Below, piece after piece: positions 1-9,402 of a DNA stretch of 64,000 bases. Origin of the DNA: JBIYSM02 sp044759095 (GTDB taxonomy: Bacteria; Bacillota; Bacilli; Brevibacillales; Brevibacillaceae); assembly GCF_044759095.2 (NCBI RefSeq), contig NZ_JBIYSM020000002.1, positions 62,001 to 126,000 on the forward strand. The letters are read 5' to 3'. The notes beneath the pieces are model-generated. The model ran no database searches and had not been told where the DNA came from. It saw nothing but the letters and a program-made list of their open reading frames with translations. The stretch's first letter is position 1; each line of letters begins with the position of its first letter. A program made the position numbers and the translations under genes.

Positions 1-44
1 GCACGCATCGCAAGTCCCAGCATTTGCGCCACTTTGGGGATCAT
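1..44 (-). CDS. ylxQ: YlxQ, ribosomal protein L7Ae family (5' end only)
   Basis: Only the first 14 codons lie in the window; they read MIPKVAQMLGLAMR. This is the usual N-terminus of YlxQ (RplGA), an L7Ae-family K-turn RNA-binding protein encoded between ylxR and infB in Firmicutes. The ATG overlaps the TGA stop of ylxR (ATGA), so the two are translationally coupled. The identification rests on this short match and on the conserved order rimP-nusA-ylxR-ylxQ. Confidence 0.75.
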   Translation of the reverse strand, partial: MIPKVAQMLGLAMR

Positions 45-331
45 TGTCCCATCATCTCCAACCATTGGTTGCGAAAAGCGTCGTACTTCTCCTGAGATAT
101 CGTCATGTTCAACGAACGTTCCAGCACTTTCTTCCACTTACCGGCAGCAAATGTGTCCGGTTTCATACAGGACTCCTGCTTGCATACGTACGTTCCTCGG
201 CCTGCTGCTCTGCCCGTTGGATCAATTACGATCTCCTCTTCCGGCGTCCGGACGACGCGAATCAATTCTTTTTTGGGAAACATTCCTTGGCAGACGATGC
301 ACTTACGCAAAGGAATCTTTTTTTGCTTCAT
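41..331 (-). CDS. rnpM: YlxR/RnpM, RNase P modulator family
   Basis: A 96-residue basic protein of the YlxR family (DUF448). It opens with KKIPLRKCIVCQ and has the family pattern of two cysteines near residues 12-15 and a GRGTYVC segment near residue 44-50. In B. subtilis the homologue (RnpM) binds RNase P RNA and lowers its activity. Its start overlaps the nusA stop by 4 bp and its stop overlaps the ylxQ start, placing it inside the rimP-nusA operon. Length and position are normal for the family. Confidence 0.9.
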   Translation of the reverse strand: MKQKKIPLRKCIVCQGMFPKKELIRVVRTPEEEIVIDPTGRAAGRGTYVCKQESCMKPDTFAAGKWKKVLERSLNMTISQEKYDAFRNQWLEMMGQ

Positions 332-1413
332 GCCTGATCCACGTCCGTATCCAATTCTTTCGGATATGCGATGCCTTCCTGTTCTGCCTGGCTTTCGCTC
401 TTGATGTCGATTTTCCAGCCGGTCAGTTTGGCTGCGAGACGGGCATTTTGACCGCGTTTGCCGATTGCAAGGGACAATTGGTAATCCGGCACAATGACGC
501 GGGTCACTTTTTCCGCCGCGTTCACTTCGACGTGCAGGACTTTCGACGGACTGAGCGCGTTGGCCACATATTCTGCCGGATCTTCCGACCAGCGGACAAT
601 GTCAATTTTTTCACCTTTCAGCTCGTTGACAATCGTCTGCACGCGCATTCCTTTCGGCCCGACGCACGCCCCCACCGGATCGACGTCCGGATTGATGGAA
701 TGCACCGCTATTTTGGAACGATCTCCCGCTTCGCGAGCGACAGATTTGATTTCCACTACACCATCGTAGATTTCCGGCACTTCCAGTTCGAACAAGCGTT
801 TCAACAAGCCGGGATGAGTGCGGGATACAATGATCTGAGGCCCTTTCGTCGTCTTCTCCACTTTGATGATATAGGCTTTAATGCGATCCTGCGGCTTGAA
901 GTCATCGGTCGGCATTTTTTCGGTGATGGGCATGACGGCTTCCACTTTTCCCAAATCAATGTAGTAATTGCGGACGTCCATGCGCTGAACCACACCTGTG
1001 ATGATGTCGTCTTCTCGTTCAATGAACTCGCTGTAGATCAAGCCCCGCTCCGCTTCACGGATACGCTGGGTGACCACCTGTTTGGCAGTCTGCGCTGCGA
1101 TGCGCCCGAAATCACGCGGCGTCACTTCAATTTCTACAATGTCGTCAAGACGGAAGTTGGGGTCGATCTCTTGAGCCGCTTCCAGCGAAATTTCCAGACG
1201 CGGATCCAGCACTTCCTCTACCACGGTTTTGCGCGCATAGACACGCACCTGTCCAGTGTGGCGGTTCACGTCTACGCGAACGTTTTGCGCGGAGTTGAAG
1301 TTCCGCTTGTATCCGGAGATCAATGCCGCCTCGATGGCTTCGATCAACACTTCCTTGGTAATTCCTTTTTCACGTTCAATGGCTTCCAGTGCCTCAATAA
1401 AATCGGCGTTCAT
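328..1413 (-). CDS. nusA: Transcription termination/antitermination factor NusA
   Basis: NusA binds RNA polymerase and nascent RNA and modulates pausing, intrinsic termination and antitermination. The 361-residue product has the N-terminal polymerase-binding domain (from MNADFIEALEAIEREKG), an S1 domain around residues 130-200 and two KH domains, including GPKGMRVQTI and the second-KH GKRGQNARLA motif. It lacks the C-terminal acidic repeats of E. coli NusA, as is normal in Firmicutes. The frame is open 12 codons further upstream, but the ATG at 1413 follows GGAGGAGGCAACG at good spacing and matches family N-termini. It lies 47 bp downstream of rimP. Confidence 0.96.
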   Translation of the reverse strand: MNADFIEALEAIEREKGITKEVLIEAIEAALISGYKRNFNSAQNVRVDVNRHTGQVRVYARKTVVEEVLDPRLEISLEAAQEIDPNFRLDDIVEIEVTPRDFGRIAAQTAKQVVTQRIREAERGLIYSEFIEREDDIITGVVQRMDVRNYYIDLGKVEAVMPITEKMPTDDFKPQDRIKAYIIKVEKTTKGPQIIVSRTHPGLLKRLFELEVPEIYDGVVEIKSVAREAGDRSKIAVHSINPDVDPVGACVGPKGMRVQTIVNELKGEKIDIVRWSEDPAEYVANALSPSKVLHVEVNAAEKVTRVIVPDYQLSLAIGKRGQNARLAAKLTGWKIDIKSESQAEQEGIAYPKELDTDVDQA

Positions 1414-1460
1414 TTTTTCGTTGCCTCCTCCTTTCAATACAAAAAGCAAAAACGTCTAGA

Positions 1461-1919
1461 CTAGAACACAATCGCCATGCGGGCAGTGTCGATTTGGTCA
1501 AGAGAGATGACGTACGTCTTTTTCGACTCCTGCACAGTCAGCTTGCCTTCCTCAAATGAGGTCAGCTCGCCCTCAAACACGGAGGCACCATCCAGAGGTT
1601 CCTTCGTGGTGATATGTACATGTTTGCCCACGGCTTTGCGAAAATCGCTCTCTTTGCGCAAAGGGCGCTCCGCACCCGGCGAAGAGACTTCCAGGAAGTA
1701 AGCGGTCGGAATGGGATCCACCTCGTCCAGCTTCTGGCTCAAACGCTCGCTGACCTGTCCGCAGTCGTCGATGTCGATGCTCCCCGTCTCATTGTCAATG
1801 AAAATACGGAGAAACCAGTTGCTGCCCTCTTTCTTGTACTCGATGTCGACCAGTTCCAAACCCATTTCGTCTAGGATGGGCGTGACCAGTTCTGTCACGA
1901 TTTGCGCTACCTTGCTCAA
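1461..1919 (-). CDS. rimP: Ribosome maturation factor RimP
   Basis: A 152-residue RimP (YlxS) homologue needed for 30S subunit maturation. The N-terminal alpha/beta domain contains LGLELVDIEYKKEG and LRIFIDNE; the middle contains the family signature YFLEVSSPGAERPL (near residue 75-90), followed by the C-terminal SH3-like domain. The start is TTG at 1919, preceded by GGGGAGGTT at good spacing. It is the first gene of the rimP-nusA-rnpM-ylxQ operon, with a promoter at about 2021-2050 and a hairpin in its leader. Confidence 0.95.
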   Translation of the reverse strand: MSKVAQIVTELVTPILDEMGLELVDIEYKKEGSNWFLRIFIDNETGSIDIDDCGQVSERLSQKLDEVDPIPTAYFLEVSSPGAERPLRKESDFRKAVGKHVHITTKEPLDGASVFEGELTSFEEGKLTVQESKKTYVISLDQIDTARMAIVF

Positions 1920-1957
1920 TCAAGAACCTCCCCTTCAATGTATCCTGCGGTTCAGCC

Positions 1958-1985
1958 AGAAAGAAAGAGTGGGTTTCCCCACTCT
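1958..1985 (-). terminator. Leader hairpin before rimP (candidate attenuator)
   Basis: On the minus strand AGAGTGGG-GAAA-CCCACTCT forms an 8-bp stem (1966-1985) followed by the pyrimidine-rich tract TTCTTTCT. It lies downstream of the predicted rimP promoter and upstream of the RBS, so it sits in the 5' leader and is not positioned only as a polC terminator. In B. subtilis nusA is reported to autoregulate by NusA-dependent attenuation in this leader; the broken U-tract here fits a weak, factor-dependent terminator. Confidence 0.55.
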
Positions 1986-2020
1986 CATCCGCTTCGCGTA
2001 TAACCAGTATTTCCAAAAAA

Positions 2021-2050
2021 ATTATAGCATAACAAGCACGATCTTGACAA
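2021..2050 (-). promoter_or_regulatory. Sigma-A-type promoter for rimP-nusA
   Basis: Minus-strand TTGTCA (2050-2045), an 18-bp spacer and a perfect TATAAT (2026-2021). Transcription would start near 2014 and give a leader of about 95 nt that includes the hairpin at 1966-1985. The position between polC and rimP is where this operon normally starts. Confidence 0.7.
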
Positions 2051-2077
2051 CCTTTGGAAGGAAATGGTTCTCTTTGC

Positions 2078-5000
2078 TCAAAACAGGGACAGCTGATTGG
2101 ACTCAGGCAACCCTTTCAACGCTCCCTGCTCCTCCAGATATTCCAAAATCGTCTTGGAAATGCGCGAACGGGACAACAGGTCTTCCTTGGAGAGAAACTC
2201 TCCTTCCTCCCGCGCCTTGACGATACTGATCGCCGCATTGGTGCCCAATCCCGGCAGCGCGTTGAACGGTGCGATCAAGCTGTTGCCGTCGATCAAAAAC
2301 TTGGTTGCGTCAGAACGGTACAAATCCACATTGGCGAACCGGAAGCCCCGCTCCACCATTTCCAGTGCCATCTCGAGCACAGTCAAAAGCGCTTTTTCCT
2401 TCGGTTGGGCATCATGTCCCTTCTCTTCGATCTCTTCGATTTTTTGACGAATCGCTGCGGAACCTTTTACCATGAGCGGAATGTCAAAATCGTCCGCCCG
2501 CACAGTAAAGTAGGTTGCGTAAAATTCCAGCGGGTAGTGAACCTTGAAGTAGGCGATGCGCACAGCCATCATCACGTAAGCCGTCGCGTGGGCCTTCGGG
2601 AACATGTACTTGATTTTCTGGCAGGATTGAATGTACCATTCCGGCACATTGTTTTTGCGCATCTCTTCCTGGTCTTCTTCGTTCACGCCCTTGCCTTTCC
2701 GCACCGACTCCATGATCTTGAAGGCGCGGGACGGTTCCAACCCTTTGTAGATCAAATACACCATGATGTCGTCACGACATCCGATTACGTCGGAGAGAAT
2801 GCAGGTACCACTTTTAATCAGATCCTGCGCGTTGTTGAGCCATACATCCGTACCGTGGGACAAGCCGGAAATCTGCACCAATTCAGCAAAAGTAGTTGGT
2901 TTGGTATCTTCCAGCATTTGACGGACGAATTTGGTCCCGAACTCCGGAATCCCCAGGGTTCCCAGGTTGGTACGAATTTGTTCCGGCGTTACGCCCAGCG
3001 CTTCGGTTGAACTGAAAATGGACATGGTCTTTTTGTCATCCAGGGGAATGGTTTTCGGATCGATGCCCGTCAAATCCTGCAGCATGCGGATCACCGTGGG
3101 ATCATCGTGCCCGAGAATATCCAGCTTCAACAGGTTGTCGTGAATGGAGTGGAAGTCAAAGTGCGTGGTCCGCCATTCCGATTCGTTGTCGTCCGCCGGA
3201 TATTGAATCGGGCAAAAGTCTTCGATTTCCATGTAGTCCGGTACGACGATAATCCCGCCAGGGTGCTGACCGGTTGTTCGCTTCACGCCTGTACACCCGT
3301 TAACGAGCCGGGCAATTTCCGCATTTCGCAGTGTCAGCCCCCGCTCATCTGCGTATTTTCGCACGTAGCCATAGGCGGTTTTCTCCGCAACCGTACCGAT
3401 CGTTCCCGCGCGATAGACGTTGTCCACTCCGAACAGTTCCTGTGTATACTTGTGCGCCCTCGGTTGATAATCACCGGAGAAGTTCAGGTCAATATCGGGA
3501 ACCTTGTCTCCCTTAAAGCCAAGGAACGTCTCGAACGGAATGTCCTGGCCGTCCTTCGCCAGCTTGTGTCCGCACTTCGGGCAGTCCTTGTCCGGCAGGT
3601 CGAAGCCGGAACCGATGGAACCGTCCACGATGAATTCACTGTGCTTGCACTCCGGGCAGCGGTAGTGCGGCGGGAGCGGGTTTACTTCGGTAATTTCCGA
3701 CATCGTTGCCACAAACGATGAGCCGACGGAACCACGTGAACCGACGAGATACCCGTCAGCCAATGACTTGGTCACAAGCCGCTGGGAAATCAGATAAATC
3801 ACGCCGAAGCCGTGCGTGATAATGCTGTTTAGCTCCTTCTCCAAACGCTTCTCGACGATTTCCGGCAACGGATCGCCGTACAGATGGCGGGCCTTGGCAT
3901 AACACATGTTGCGAAGCTCATCGTCCGCCCCTTCAATGATGGGTGTATACAGCTTGTCCGGAATCGGACTGACATCGTCAATCGAGTCGGCAATCCGGTT
4001 GGAGGCGTTCACGACCACCTCTTTGGCTGTCTCCTCGCCCAGATAGGCGAACGCATCCAGCATCTCGTCGGTCGTACGGAGATAGAGCGGCGGCTGGTTG
4101 CCGGCGTTTGGATCCCCTTGTGAGAGCAGGAACACATCGCGAAAAATGCTGTCCTGCGGATTGAGAAAATGCACATCCCCGGTGGCAACAACCGGTTTAT
4201 CCAGTTCCCTGCCAATATCGACCAGCGTCCGGTGATACTCTTTTATCACTTTAAGCGACGGAATTTCCTCGTTGCGCAACAGCGGCGCGTAATGTTCCAG
4301 CGGCTGAATTTCGATGAAATCATAAAATTTGGCGGCTTCTTTCAATTCCTCCCGCGACTTCCCGCGCAGAATGGCCTGCATCAGTTCCCCTTCCTTGCAG
4401 GCGGAGCCGATCAGGATGCCTTCCCGATATTTTTGCAGTTGACTGCGCTGGATACGCGGCACGCGGAAAAAGGTTTCCACGTGTGAGCGGCTGACCAGCT
4501 TGTACAAGTTTTTCAATCCTGTTTTGTTTTGTACCAGGAGCGTGGCGTGGAACGGACGAGTGCTCTTGTAATCGGCCTCTGCATTGCTTCGTTCGTTCAG
4601 TTCGGCCAGAGTGGTGATTTGCGCTTCTTTCATGTCTTTTTGCATGTGCTGGAAAACATGAGCGAGTGCCACGGTATCGTCCAATGCGCGGTGGGCGTTG
4701 ATCAGTTCCACGTTGAACCTCTTGGCCAGCGTACCCAAACGGTAGTTACGCATCCCTTTGTACAGCATTCGTGCCAGCGGCAATGTGTCGAGGAAGGGGT
4801 TGTCCCACGGTTCCATGCCGATTCGCTTGGCGCAGGCGTTGATGAAGCTCTTGTCGAACTCCGCATTGTGGGCGACCAGAACAGCATTCCCGGCAAACTC
4901 CTTGAAGCGCCGCAGAACGATGTCGATCGTCTCCTTGCCCTTCAGCATTTCGTTCGTAATCCCGGTAATTTCTGTTGTCTTGGGACCAATCGGGATCTGC

Positions 5001-6388
5001 GGGTCGATGAGATCCGTCCACTTGTCGATAATTTCACCGCCGCGCATTTTTACGGCGGCAATTTCAATTATGGTATGCTCAGCTGCGTTCAAGCCGGTGG
5101 TCTCCGTGTCAAACACGACGTATTCCGTATGTTCGTCGATGGAAACGTTGTTTTCGCTGGTCAGGTTGTAGACGACATCCACACCGTCTTCCACCACGTA
5201 CGCCTCAAGCCCTAAAATGCACTTGATGTTGTTTTTCTTGGCGATTCCGTACGCTTCCGGAAAGGCCTGAACGACTCCGTGGTCCGTGATGGCAATCGCT
5301 TTATGCCCCCATTTGGCAGCAGTGGAGATGAGCGATTTGACGGAAGCCACTGCGTCCAGGGCGCTCATCGGTGTGTGACAGTGAAGCTCGACCCGCTTCT
5401 CTTCGGCCCTGTCCTTTCGAGAAACCTGCTCGATCTGATTGATGTCGTTGGCTGTCATGACCAGTTCGCGGACAAACGTATCATGCTGTACGCTACCCCG
5501 CACTTTTACCCACATGCCGTCCTGCAGGGCCTCCAGCATTTTCACGTCTTCCTTGTCGCGGGAAAACACTTTGACGGTAAGGGAATCGGTGTAATCCGTC
5601 ACGTGGAAGGTGAGCAGGTGTCGCCCGCTGCGCAGCTCCTTCAGCTCGGCTCCGAAGACGGTTCCCTGAATCACAATCCGGCGTTCTTCATCCTGGATCT
5701 CTTTGATCGGCACCGGTTCTTCCTTGATCTCGTAGCCAATCATAAGAGTCGTGACAGCATCCGTCTTTCCGCCCTCTTTATTTTCCTTCTCTGTTTGCTG
5801 GGCAGTCATCACCACTTCAATCAACGCCCGCTCTTCTTCCTCGCGCTGTTCCACAAATGCCTTGTACGCTTCGTCGCTCTCCTCCGCGAGAAAGGTGAAG
5901 CGCGGGGATACCTCGGTGATTCGCTGGAAAGCGGCAGTGAGTTCCCCCTCCACCTTTTTCCGTTTGGCTACCTCGACCGCCATCTCGGTGGGCAGGTATA
6001 CCTTTACTTCCTGACTGTTCAGCTGACGCCGGGCAGAACGGAGCGTTACGGCCAGAGAGTTGATTTTCGGTTCCAATTCCTCCAGAAGTACGTCCCAGTA
6101 GTCGTTGACCGCAATCTCCGTCAACGGTTTGTTTATGTACCGGTAGCACGCCTCCACTTTGGCCAAATGCGAAAATGTCTCTGCCAAACGTCGGGAAAAT
6201 GCCTGATACACCTCGGCCGGCAGCAGCTGCGGAAGCGTGAAGTGGAACACCCACTCCTTGTTTTGTTTATACAGTTCCAATTTATTGATTTGTCCGTCAT
6301 GAAAAAATCGCTCCACCCATTCTGCCGGCAGTTCCATCTGCTTGATCAGCAGTGAGAAGCGATGTTTTTGCTCTTGGATCCGATCCAC
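2078..6388 (-). CDS. polC: DNA polymerase III alpha subunit, PolC type
   Basis: The replicative DNA polymerase of low-GC Gram-positives, with built-in proofreading. The 1436-residue chain is full length (B. subtilis PolC is 1437). In order it shows an N-terminal region, an OB fold (about 235-315), the first part of the PHP domain with LHCHTP at 335-340, the DEDDh exonuclease with FDTETTG at 426-432, the rest of PHP, and the polymerase core with GSRGSVGSS, a CxxC zinc-binding segment (CPECKHSEF, CPKCGH) and PDIDLNFSG. Translation starts at GTG 6388, with AGGTGAT upstream. The gene follows proS and a hairpin, as in other Bacilli. Confidence 0.97.
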   Translation of the reverse strand: MDRIQEQKHRFSLLIKQMELPAEWVERFFHDGQINKLELYKQNKEWVFHFTLPQLLPAEVYQAFSRRLAETFSHLAKVEACYRYINKPLTEIAVNDYWDVLLEELEPKINSLAVTLRSARRQLNSQEVKVYLPTEMAVEVAKRKKVEGELTAAFQRITEVSPRFTFLAEESDEAYKAFVEQREEEERALIEVVMTAQQTEKENKEGGKTDAVTTLMIGYEIKEEPVPIKEIQDEERRIVIQGTVFGAELKELRSGRHLLTFHVTDYTDSLTVKVFSRDKEDVKMLEALQDGMWVKVRGSVQHDTFVRELVMTANDINQIEQVSRKDRAEEKRVELHCHTPMSALDAVASVKSLISTAAKWGHKAIAITDHGVVQAFPEAYGIAKKNNIKCILGLEAYVVEDGVDVVYNLTSENNVSIDEHTEYVVFDTETTGLNAAEHTIIEIAAVKMRGGEIIDKWTDLIDPQIPIGPKTTEITGITNEMLKGKETIDIVLRRFKEFAGNAVLVAHNAEFDKSFINACAKRIGMEPWDNPFLDTLPLARMLYKGMRNYRLGTLAKRFNVELINAHRALDDTVALAHVFQHMQKDMKEAQITTLAELNERSNAEADYKSTRPFHATLLVQNKTGLKNLYKLVSRSHVETFFRVPRIQRSQLQKYREGILIGSACKEGELMQAILRGKSREELKEAAKFYDFIEIQPLEHYAPLLRNEEIPSLKVIKEYHRTLVDIGRELDKPVVATGDVHFLNPQDSIFRDVFLLSQGDPNAGNQPPLYLRTTDEMLDAFAYLGEETAKEVVVNASNRIADSIDDVSPIPDKLYTPIIEGADDELRNMCYAKARHLYGDPLPEIVEKRLEKELNSIITHGFGVIYLISQRLVTKSLADGYLVGSRGSVGSSFVATMSEITEVNPLPPHYRCPECKHSEFIVDGSIGSGFDLPDKDCPKCGHKLAKDGQDIPFETFLGFKGDKVPDIDLNFSGDYQPRAHKYTQELFGVDNVYRAGTIGTVAEKTAYGYVRKYADERGLTLRNAEIARLVNGCTGVKRTTGQHPGGIIVVPDYMEIEDFCPIQYPADDNESEWRTTHFDFHSIHDNLLKLDILGHDDPTVIRMLQDLTGIDPKTIPLDDKKTMSIFSSTEALGVTPEQIRTNLGTLGIPEFGTKFVRQMLEDTKPTTFAELVQISGLSHGTDVWLNNAQDLIKSGTCILSDVIGCRDDIMVYLIYKGLEPSRAFKIMESVRKGKGVNEEDQEEMRKNNVPEWYIQSCQKIKYMFPKAHATAYVMMAVRIAYFKVHYPLEFYATYFTVRADDFDIPLMVKGSAAIRQKIEEIEEKGHDAQPKEKALLTVLEMALEMVERGFRFANVDLYRSDATKFLIDGNSLIAPFNALPGLGTNAAISIVKAREEGEFLSKEDLLSRSRISKTILEYLEEQGALKGLPESNQLSLF

Positions 6389-6408
6389 GATGCAATCACC
6401 TCAAATCT

Positions 6409-6445
6409 AAAAAGGAAAGGGGGTACCCCCCTTACACGGGTACCC
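6409..6445 (-). terminator. Possible proS terminator with repeated GGGTACCC palindromes
   Basis: Two GGGTACCC-type palindromes lie at 6438-6445 and within 6419-6431. As RNA in the minus direction they can pair with each other, and the second is followed by TTTCCTTTTT. This is compatible with an intrinsic terminator after proS. The U-tract is interrupted, so termination may be partial. Confidence 0.45.
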
Positions 6446-6488
6446 TCTATAGATTCGACAAAATCTGATCCGTTTCCTGCTCACCCTT

Positions 6489-8231
6489 TTACCTGGACGG
6501 ATTGGTTTGTGAACGATCCAGACGGGTTAGCTGTTCTTTTACGAACGCTGTCAAGTTGTCGATTTGAACCTCGTACGATTCACCGGTACGGCGGACGCGA
6601 ACTTCCACGATCCCTTCCTGCGCCTTGTCCGAAACGGTGATGCGAAGCGGCAGGCCGATCAGGTCGGCGTCTTTGAATTTTACTCCAGCCCGCTCCGGAC
6701 GGTCGTCGTACAGCACTTCCAGACCGGCTGCACCCAGCGTTTCCGCAATGCGCTCACTCGCTTTGCGCTGCTCGTCCACTTTTACATTGACCGGAATCAC
6801 GTGAACGTGGAACGGAGCCACCGCTACCGGCCAGATAATACCGTTCTCGTCGTTGTTCTGCTCAATGATTGCTGCCAGTGTCCGTGACACGCCGATGCCG
6901 TAGCAACCCATGATCATTGGCTGACTGCGGCCGTTTTCATCCAGGAACGTCGCTCCCATCGCTTGCGAGTACTTGGTTCCCAGTTTGAAGACGTGTCCGA
7001 CCTCAACGCCGCGGGCAAATTTGATTTTGCCGCCGCCGCGCGGACAGTCGTCACCTTCCATGATGTTGCGCAAATCGGTGTACGTTTTGACCTGAAAATC
7101 GCGGCCCGGCTTGACGTGCTTCAGGTGGTAGTCCGCCTCGTTGGCACCGACCACGCCGTCATAGACATCCTGCACATAGTTGTCAGCAATGATTTCCACT
7201 TCTTCGCCGTCGATGCCGACCGGCCCGATGAACCCGGCTGGTGCACCAGTCAGCGTGCGGATCTCATCCTCTTTTGCAAGAGACACGTTCGTCGCATCGA
7301 ACAGATTTTTCAACTTTATTTCGTTGATTTCGTGATCGCCGCGCACCAGCACCATCACCAGCTTGTCGTCAACGCGGTAGATCAGGCTCTTGATTATGCG
7401 ATTGGCTTCGATTCCCAGGAATTGGGTCAGCTGTGCAATCGTTTTTACACCAGGTGTATGAATCTTCACAAGGTCTGGCGTTTTTGTGTCAGGCTGCCGG
7501 GAAGGCTTGTACACAACTTCTGCCTTTTCCAGGTTGGCGGCGTAGTCGCCCTCGGTGGAGTACGCAATCGTATCCTCACCAATGTCGCACAGCGCCATAA
7601 ACTCGTACGTACCTTTCCCGCCGATTGCCCCGGCGTCCGCTTCGACGGCACGGAAATTCAACCCGACGCGGGTAAAAATGCGGGTATATGCGTCAAACAT
7701 GGCCTGGAAGTTGCGATCCAAACCCTCTTGGTTGATGTCAAAGGAGTACGCGTCTTTCATGATAAATTCGCGGCAGCGAATCAGACCGAAGCGAGGACGA
7801 ACTTCGTCGCGAAACTTCGTCTGGATCTGGTATAGATTCAGCGGGAGTTTTTTATACGAATTCACATCGTCTCGCACCAGACTGGTTACCACTTCTTCAT
7901 GAGTCGGACCAAGAGCGAACGGGCGCTCGTGCCGGTCAAAAAGTCGAACCAGTTCAGGTCCGTAGACGTCCCAGCGGCCCGTTTGATTCCACAGCTCCGC
8001 CGGCTGCATCGCCGGCATCAGAATTTCCTGCGCTCCGGCGCGGTTCATCTCTTCGCGTACAATCGCCTGGATTTTCTGCAGAACGCGAAGAGAGAGCGGC
8101 AAATAGGTATAGATACCGGAAGCCAGCTGGCGTGCCATCCCTGCCCGCAGCAGCAGCTTGTGGCTGGCGATCTCCGCATCGGCAGGGACTTCCCGCAGTG
8201 TAGGAATTAACATTTGGCTTTGTTTCAACAC
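6489..8231 (-). CDS. proS: Prolyl-tRNA synthetase, bacterial type
   Basis: Charges tRNA-Pro with proline. The 580-residue protein has class II motif 1 and 2 regions (RQLASGIYTYLPLSLR; FRDEVRPRFGLIRCREF), the YbaK-like editing insertion between motifs 2 and 3 (about 230-400), motif 3 (GCYGIGVSRTLAAIIEQ) and the anticodon-binding domain (VAPFHVHVIP onwards). This is the bacterial ProS form with an editing insert. The start is GTG at 8231, with GGAGGAC six bases upstream. It lies 32 bp after ispG and is probably in the same operon. Confidence 0.96.
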   Translation of the reverse strand: MLKQSQMLIPTLREVPADAEIASHKLLLRAGMARQLASGIYTYLPLSLRVLQKIQAIVREEMNRAGAQEILMPAMQPAELWNQTGRWDVYGPELVRLFDRHERPFALGPTHEEVVTSLVRDDVNSYKKLPLNLYQIQTKFRDEVRPRFGLIRCREFIMKDAYSFDINQEGLDRNFQAMFDAYTRIFTRVGLNFRAVEADAGAIGGKGTYEFMALCDIGEDTIAYSTEGDYAANLEKAEVVYKPSRQPDTKTPDLVKIHTPGVKTIAQLTQFLGIEANRIIKSLIYRVDDKLVMVLVRGDHEINEIKLKNLFDATNVSLAKEDEIRTLTGAPAGFIGPVGIDGEEVEIIADNYVQDVYDGVVGANEADYHLKHVKPGRDFQVKTYTDLRNIMEGDDCPRGGGKIKFARGVEVGHVFKLGTKYSQAMGATFLDENGRSQPMIMGCYGIGVSRTLAAIIEQNNDENGIIWPVAVAPFHVHVIPVNVKVDEQRKASERIAETLGAAGLEVLYDDRPERAGVKFKDADLIGLPLRITVSDKAQEGIVEVRVRRTGESYEVQIDNLTAFVKEQLTRLDRSQTNPSR

Positions 8232-8263
8232 GACTTGTCCTCCGATCTATATCTGTGCGAACG

Positions 8264-9346
8264 TTACCCAACCTGGGTCGCATTACGCTCATCGACGATC
8301 TCGTTGATTTCTTTCATTAATTCTTCAAACAGTTCCGTTTCCTTTACTTTTCGCACGATCTCCCCGTTGCGGAAAATCAGCCCCTCGCCGTTTCCTCCGG
8401 CAACACCGACGTCGGCTTCACGCGCTTCACCCGGTCCGTTCACGGCACATCCCATGACCGCAATCTTGAGCGGGACTTTCAAGGTTGAGACGGCATCCTC
8501 CACTTTTGTCGCCAGACCAATCAGATCGATAGCGCAACGGCCGCAGGACGGGCAGGCGATGACAACGGGATCGTTGTTGACGATGTCGAGACTTCGCAAA
8601 ATCTGCTTGGCAACCTTGATCTCCTCCACCGGATCGGCAGTGAGCGACACGCGAATCGTGTCTCCAATCCCCATCGAGAGAACCGTACCGATGCCGACAG
8701 CGGATTTAATGCTGCCGGAAAACTGCGTACCCGCTTCGGTGACACCTACATGCAGCGGATAATTGCGTTTTTGCGCCATCAGCGAATAGGTTTGAATCAT
8801 GGTCGGAACGTCGGACGACTTCAAGGAGATCACAATGTTGTCATAGTTCAGATCTTCCAGGATCTCTACATGATCCATGGCGCTTTCCACAATGGCCTCC
8901 GGACTTGGGTAGCCGTATTTATCTAGCAGGCGTTTTTCCACGGAACCGGAGTTGACCCCGATGCGAATCGGCACATTGCGTTCCCGGCACGCTTCCACGA
9001 CCGCTTTTGTTTTTTCTTTTGAGCCGATGTTCCCTGGATTGATACGAATCTTGTCGATACCGCTTTCCAGGGCGATGAGTGCCAGTTTGTAGTCAAAATG
9101 AATGTCAGCGACGAGCGGCAGCGGAGAACGCTCTTTAATGACTTTAATCGCTCTGGCTGCGTCTTCGTTGATGACGGCCAGACGTACTATTTGACACCCG
9201 GCATCGTACAATTGCTGAATCTGCTTCAGCGTCGCTTCCACATCGCGGGTATCCGCCGTGGTCATGGATTGGATGACGACGCTCTTCTGACCGCCAATCT
9301 GCACTCCTCCAACAAATACCGGTTTCGTCTCCTCGCGCTTAAACAT
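8264..9346 (-). CDS. ispG: 4-hydroxy-3-methylbut-2-en-1-yl diphosphate synthase (flavodoxin), IspG
   Basis: Penultimate enzyme of the MEP isoprenoid pathway, converting MEcPP to HMBPP using a [4Fe-4S] cluster. The 360-residue chain begins with the family N-terminus around GGQKSVVIQSMTTADT, has the TIM-barrel segment RINPGNIG, and ends with the iron-sulfur domain (CPSCGRCAIDL and MGCAVNGPGEAREADVG). The neighbour dxr, two genes upstream, belongs to the same pathway. Confidence 0.96.
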   Translation of the reverse strand: MFKREETKPVFVGGVQIGGQKSVVIQSMTTADTRDVEATLKQIQQLYDAGCQIVRLAVINEDAARAIKVIKERSPLPLVADIHFDYKLALIALESGIDKIRINPGNIGSKEKTKAVVEACRERNVPIRIGVNSGSVEKRLLDKYGYPSPEAIVESAMDHVEILEDLNYDNIVISLKSSDVPTMIQTYSLMAQKRNYPLHVGVTEAGTQFSGSIKSAVGIGTVLSMGIGDTIRVSLTADPVEEIKVAKQILRSLDIVNNDPVVIACPSCGRCAIDLIGLATKVEDAVSTLKVPLKIAVMGCAVNGPGEAREADVGVAGGNGEGLIFRNGEIVRKVKETELFEELMKEINEIVDERNATQVG

Positions 9347-9402
9347 TTTGCACCATCCTTTTTTCTATTGCCCGCACTTATTTCATAAAGGTGGATTACC
9401 TT

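Noticed and set aside
34..1464. Long plus-strand open frame (476 codons) opposite nusA and ylxR
   Set aside because: It is antisense to clear homologues of YlxR and NusA, has no family resemblance and is rich in Phe/His/Arg, as expected from the reverse of a high-GC-third-position gene.
5279..6355. Long plus-strand open frame (358 codons) opposite polC
   Set aside because: Antisense to the PolC N-terminal region with no recognisable domain or RBS.
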